A stretch of DNA of 64,000 nucleotides from Paramecium octaurelia (lineage: Eukaryota; Ciliophora; Oligohymenophorea; Peniculida; Parameciidae). Of this stretch, positions 62,542-64,000 are shown piece by piece. Below the pieces are notes generated by a model that did not search any database, had not been told where the DNA came from, and saw nothing but the letters and a program-made list of their open reading frames with translations. Made by a program: the position numbers and the translations under genes. The first letter of the stretch is position 1, and each line of letters starts with the position of its first letter. The stretch is taken from NCBI GenBank assembly GCA_905182995.1, contig CAJJDP010000062.1, positions 124,001-188,000 on the forward strand. Reading direction: 5' to 3'.

Positions 62542-64000
62542 TCACATTAAGGTGAATTGCATTTATTCGACTAACACTGAATTGCCTAATTCTAAAGCAA
62601 TATTTAGCATATCGGCTATTTTTTGCTTTAGTTTAGTAATCTCAACATCTTTCTACTAAATCAAATTGAAGATATTTTATTCCAATTAAGAATTCATCTA
62701 TTTTGATATGTCATATTGTTTGTTACTCTATTCAGCCACATTTTCTATAGGAAAATTTAAAAGAAATGCATTTAATTAATCTGCTCTAAGAGAATTTGAT
62801 GTTAATTTATCATTTTGACACTTGATCCTATGCTGATATAGTAATTACTCTAATTGCGTAACTTATAAATGATAATCTTCAATGTATTGTTCAATTTTGT
62901 TGTGATATTCATTTGCTGAATTGGAATCTTGATTTAAATTCTCATTTGAGGCAAGAAACTTTAATGAGTTGTTCAATTACTTAAGGATGTCTCCTAATAA
63001 TTGTTTTTCAGTGGGCTCTTTTTCAATTGATTTTATTATAGACATACTCCATTGTTTATATAAGAATATGATTTGCTCGATATCAGAGTTCATCCTATAA
63101 TTTTGTTACTCTAATTCAAGACAGCGCTTATTTAATTAGAGAATGATTTAAGTCTTAGAAATGACATCCTTATGCAACTATTAAATTTATAATTCCTATT
63201 AAGTTTAAAATTTAAGTGAATCTTCAACTTATTTCTTTGATTTTGCTAAAGTTTATCTTAACAGTAACTGTTATTGATTCAAAATCTTAACATTTTCTTA
63301 TTATGATTTCTATGATTATTTTTCTATTTCTAAAGATTTGATTAATTAAAATTATTCTGTTTGTTTTCTAAATTAAAGTGTATATTTACTTGTCTAAAAC
63401 AGAGGTTAAGTTTTGAATTTTTGCAGATAGACTTTAGAAACTGTGTTTAAAATAGGGTTCTGAGCACTACATAATCAAATAGTTGATACTTTCAAGCATA
63501 ATTTAGATCTGTAATAATTTAATTCTTTTTTTAATAAATATATTTAATCCACTTAATTATCATATATTTATAAGAAATACTGTAATTTTGATTTTATAAT
63601 CTTTCGAAATATATTGATATCTGGAGATAAGTATGAATAGTTATCTCCTTTTTCTTTAATCTGCAGAGACAATAGCTCATCTCCTAATGAATTTAATTCT
63701 TTAGCAATATTAGTATATTTGGATTTCCATTGTTCTAGTTCTTCTCTCAATGAAAATGAACTGAGATCTTGTTCACATTACGACTCAGAAGTTGCAACAT
63801 TAATATTTGCTCTCTATGAATGTTTTTCAGTTTGATGAAAGACTTTAAGTGTTAATTTCACTCTTGAATTCGAAACCTAATTGCTATGCAGCATCACTTT
63901 CTCCTCTGTCTCAACTTAAAAATCACAATGATTCTAGAGTTCAAGATTAGAATTGAGCAATTCGGTTAAATTACAATCCACTCTTCCTGCAACCTCATTA
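62542..64000 (-). CDS. Coiled-coil protein, 5' end beyond right edge
   Basis: Frame open from the right edge to TGA at 62542-62544, with introns of 29 nt (near 63550-63578) and 22 nt (near 63375-63396). About 470 residues are visible, almost all coiled coil: LREELEQWKSKYTNIAKELN, IMLESINYLIMQCSEPYFKH, VISKTQIILQLNKRCLELEQ, and the end LGNSVLVEQMQFTLM. Stretches rich in Asn/Gln. No family recognised. The N-terminal part is missing from the window. Confidence 0.7.

Overview
The window is ciliate somatic (macronuclear) DNA, almost certainly Paramecium. It is about 70% A+T. Genes read with TAA and TAG as glutamine and TGA as the only stop (code 6). Conserved proteins stay in frame only when very short GT...AG introns, mostly 21-30 nt with many at 22-26 nt, are removed. 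Standard-code ORF calling therefore shatters almost every gene, and coordinates here were rebuilt by hand from the code-6 frames. The species was not determined.

Layout. 1-7 kb: minus-strand K+ channel N-terminus, an OSCA/TMEM63-type channel, phytanoyl-CoA hydroxylase and a small protein. 7-16.5 kb: a CK1-like kinase, a decayed hormone-sensitive-lipase pseudogene, a small hypothetical gene, and a 1,280-residue coiled-coil protein whose C-terminus looks like a kinesin motor without its nucleotide-binding motifs. 17-29.3 kb: COX17, a polyQ protein with a duplicated domain, a C2H2 zinc-finger protein, an MFS transporter, an SF-assemblin-like protein, a coiled-coil protein, an LC8 dynein light chain and BCCIP/Bcp1. 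29.3-35.7 kb: NLE1/Rsa4 (head-to-head with BCCIP), V-ATPase subunit B, ribosomal protein eL21, a coiled-coil gene with frame breaks, and a membrane RING-H2 protein. 38-45 kb: NAA30, a protein kinase, VAP and a MORN-repeat protein. 45-54 kb: two membrane proteins, an S28 serine peptidase, a PP2C phosphatase, a Gln/Pro-rich protein, a RING-H2 ligase, alpha-galactosidase and MsrA. 54-64 kb: a hypothetical gene, a tubulin-tyrosine-ligase-like enzyme, a candidate myristoylated protein, a membrane RING protein and a coiled-coil gene running off the right edge.

The contents fit a free-living ciliate: ciliary and cytoskeletal genes (LC8, SF-assemblin, TTLL, MORN, kinesin-like), digestive or lysosomal hydrolases (S28, GH27), organelle acidification (V-ATPase) and ribosome biogenesis (NLE1, BCCIP, eL21). 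Genes are packed tightly, with head-to-head pairs 22 and 30 bp apart, but several 1-1.5 kb stretches hold nothing I recognise.

The assembly needs care. At each of three gaps (one of 946 N, two of a single N) the flanking sequence is repeated, giving direct repeats of about 432, 1,238 and 1,333 bp. These look like unmerged contig ends. They create a false truncated copy of the kinase gene and of the TTLL gene, and one repeat pair differs in a homopolymer length, so some apparent frameshifts may be sequence errors. I recognised no transposon, CRISPR array, rRNA or tRNA.
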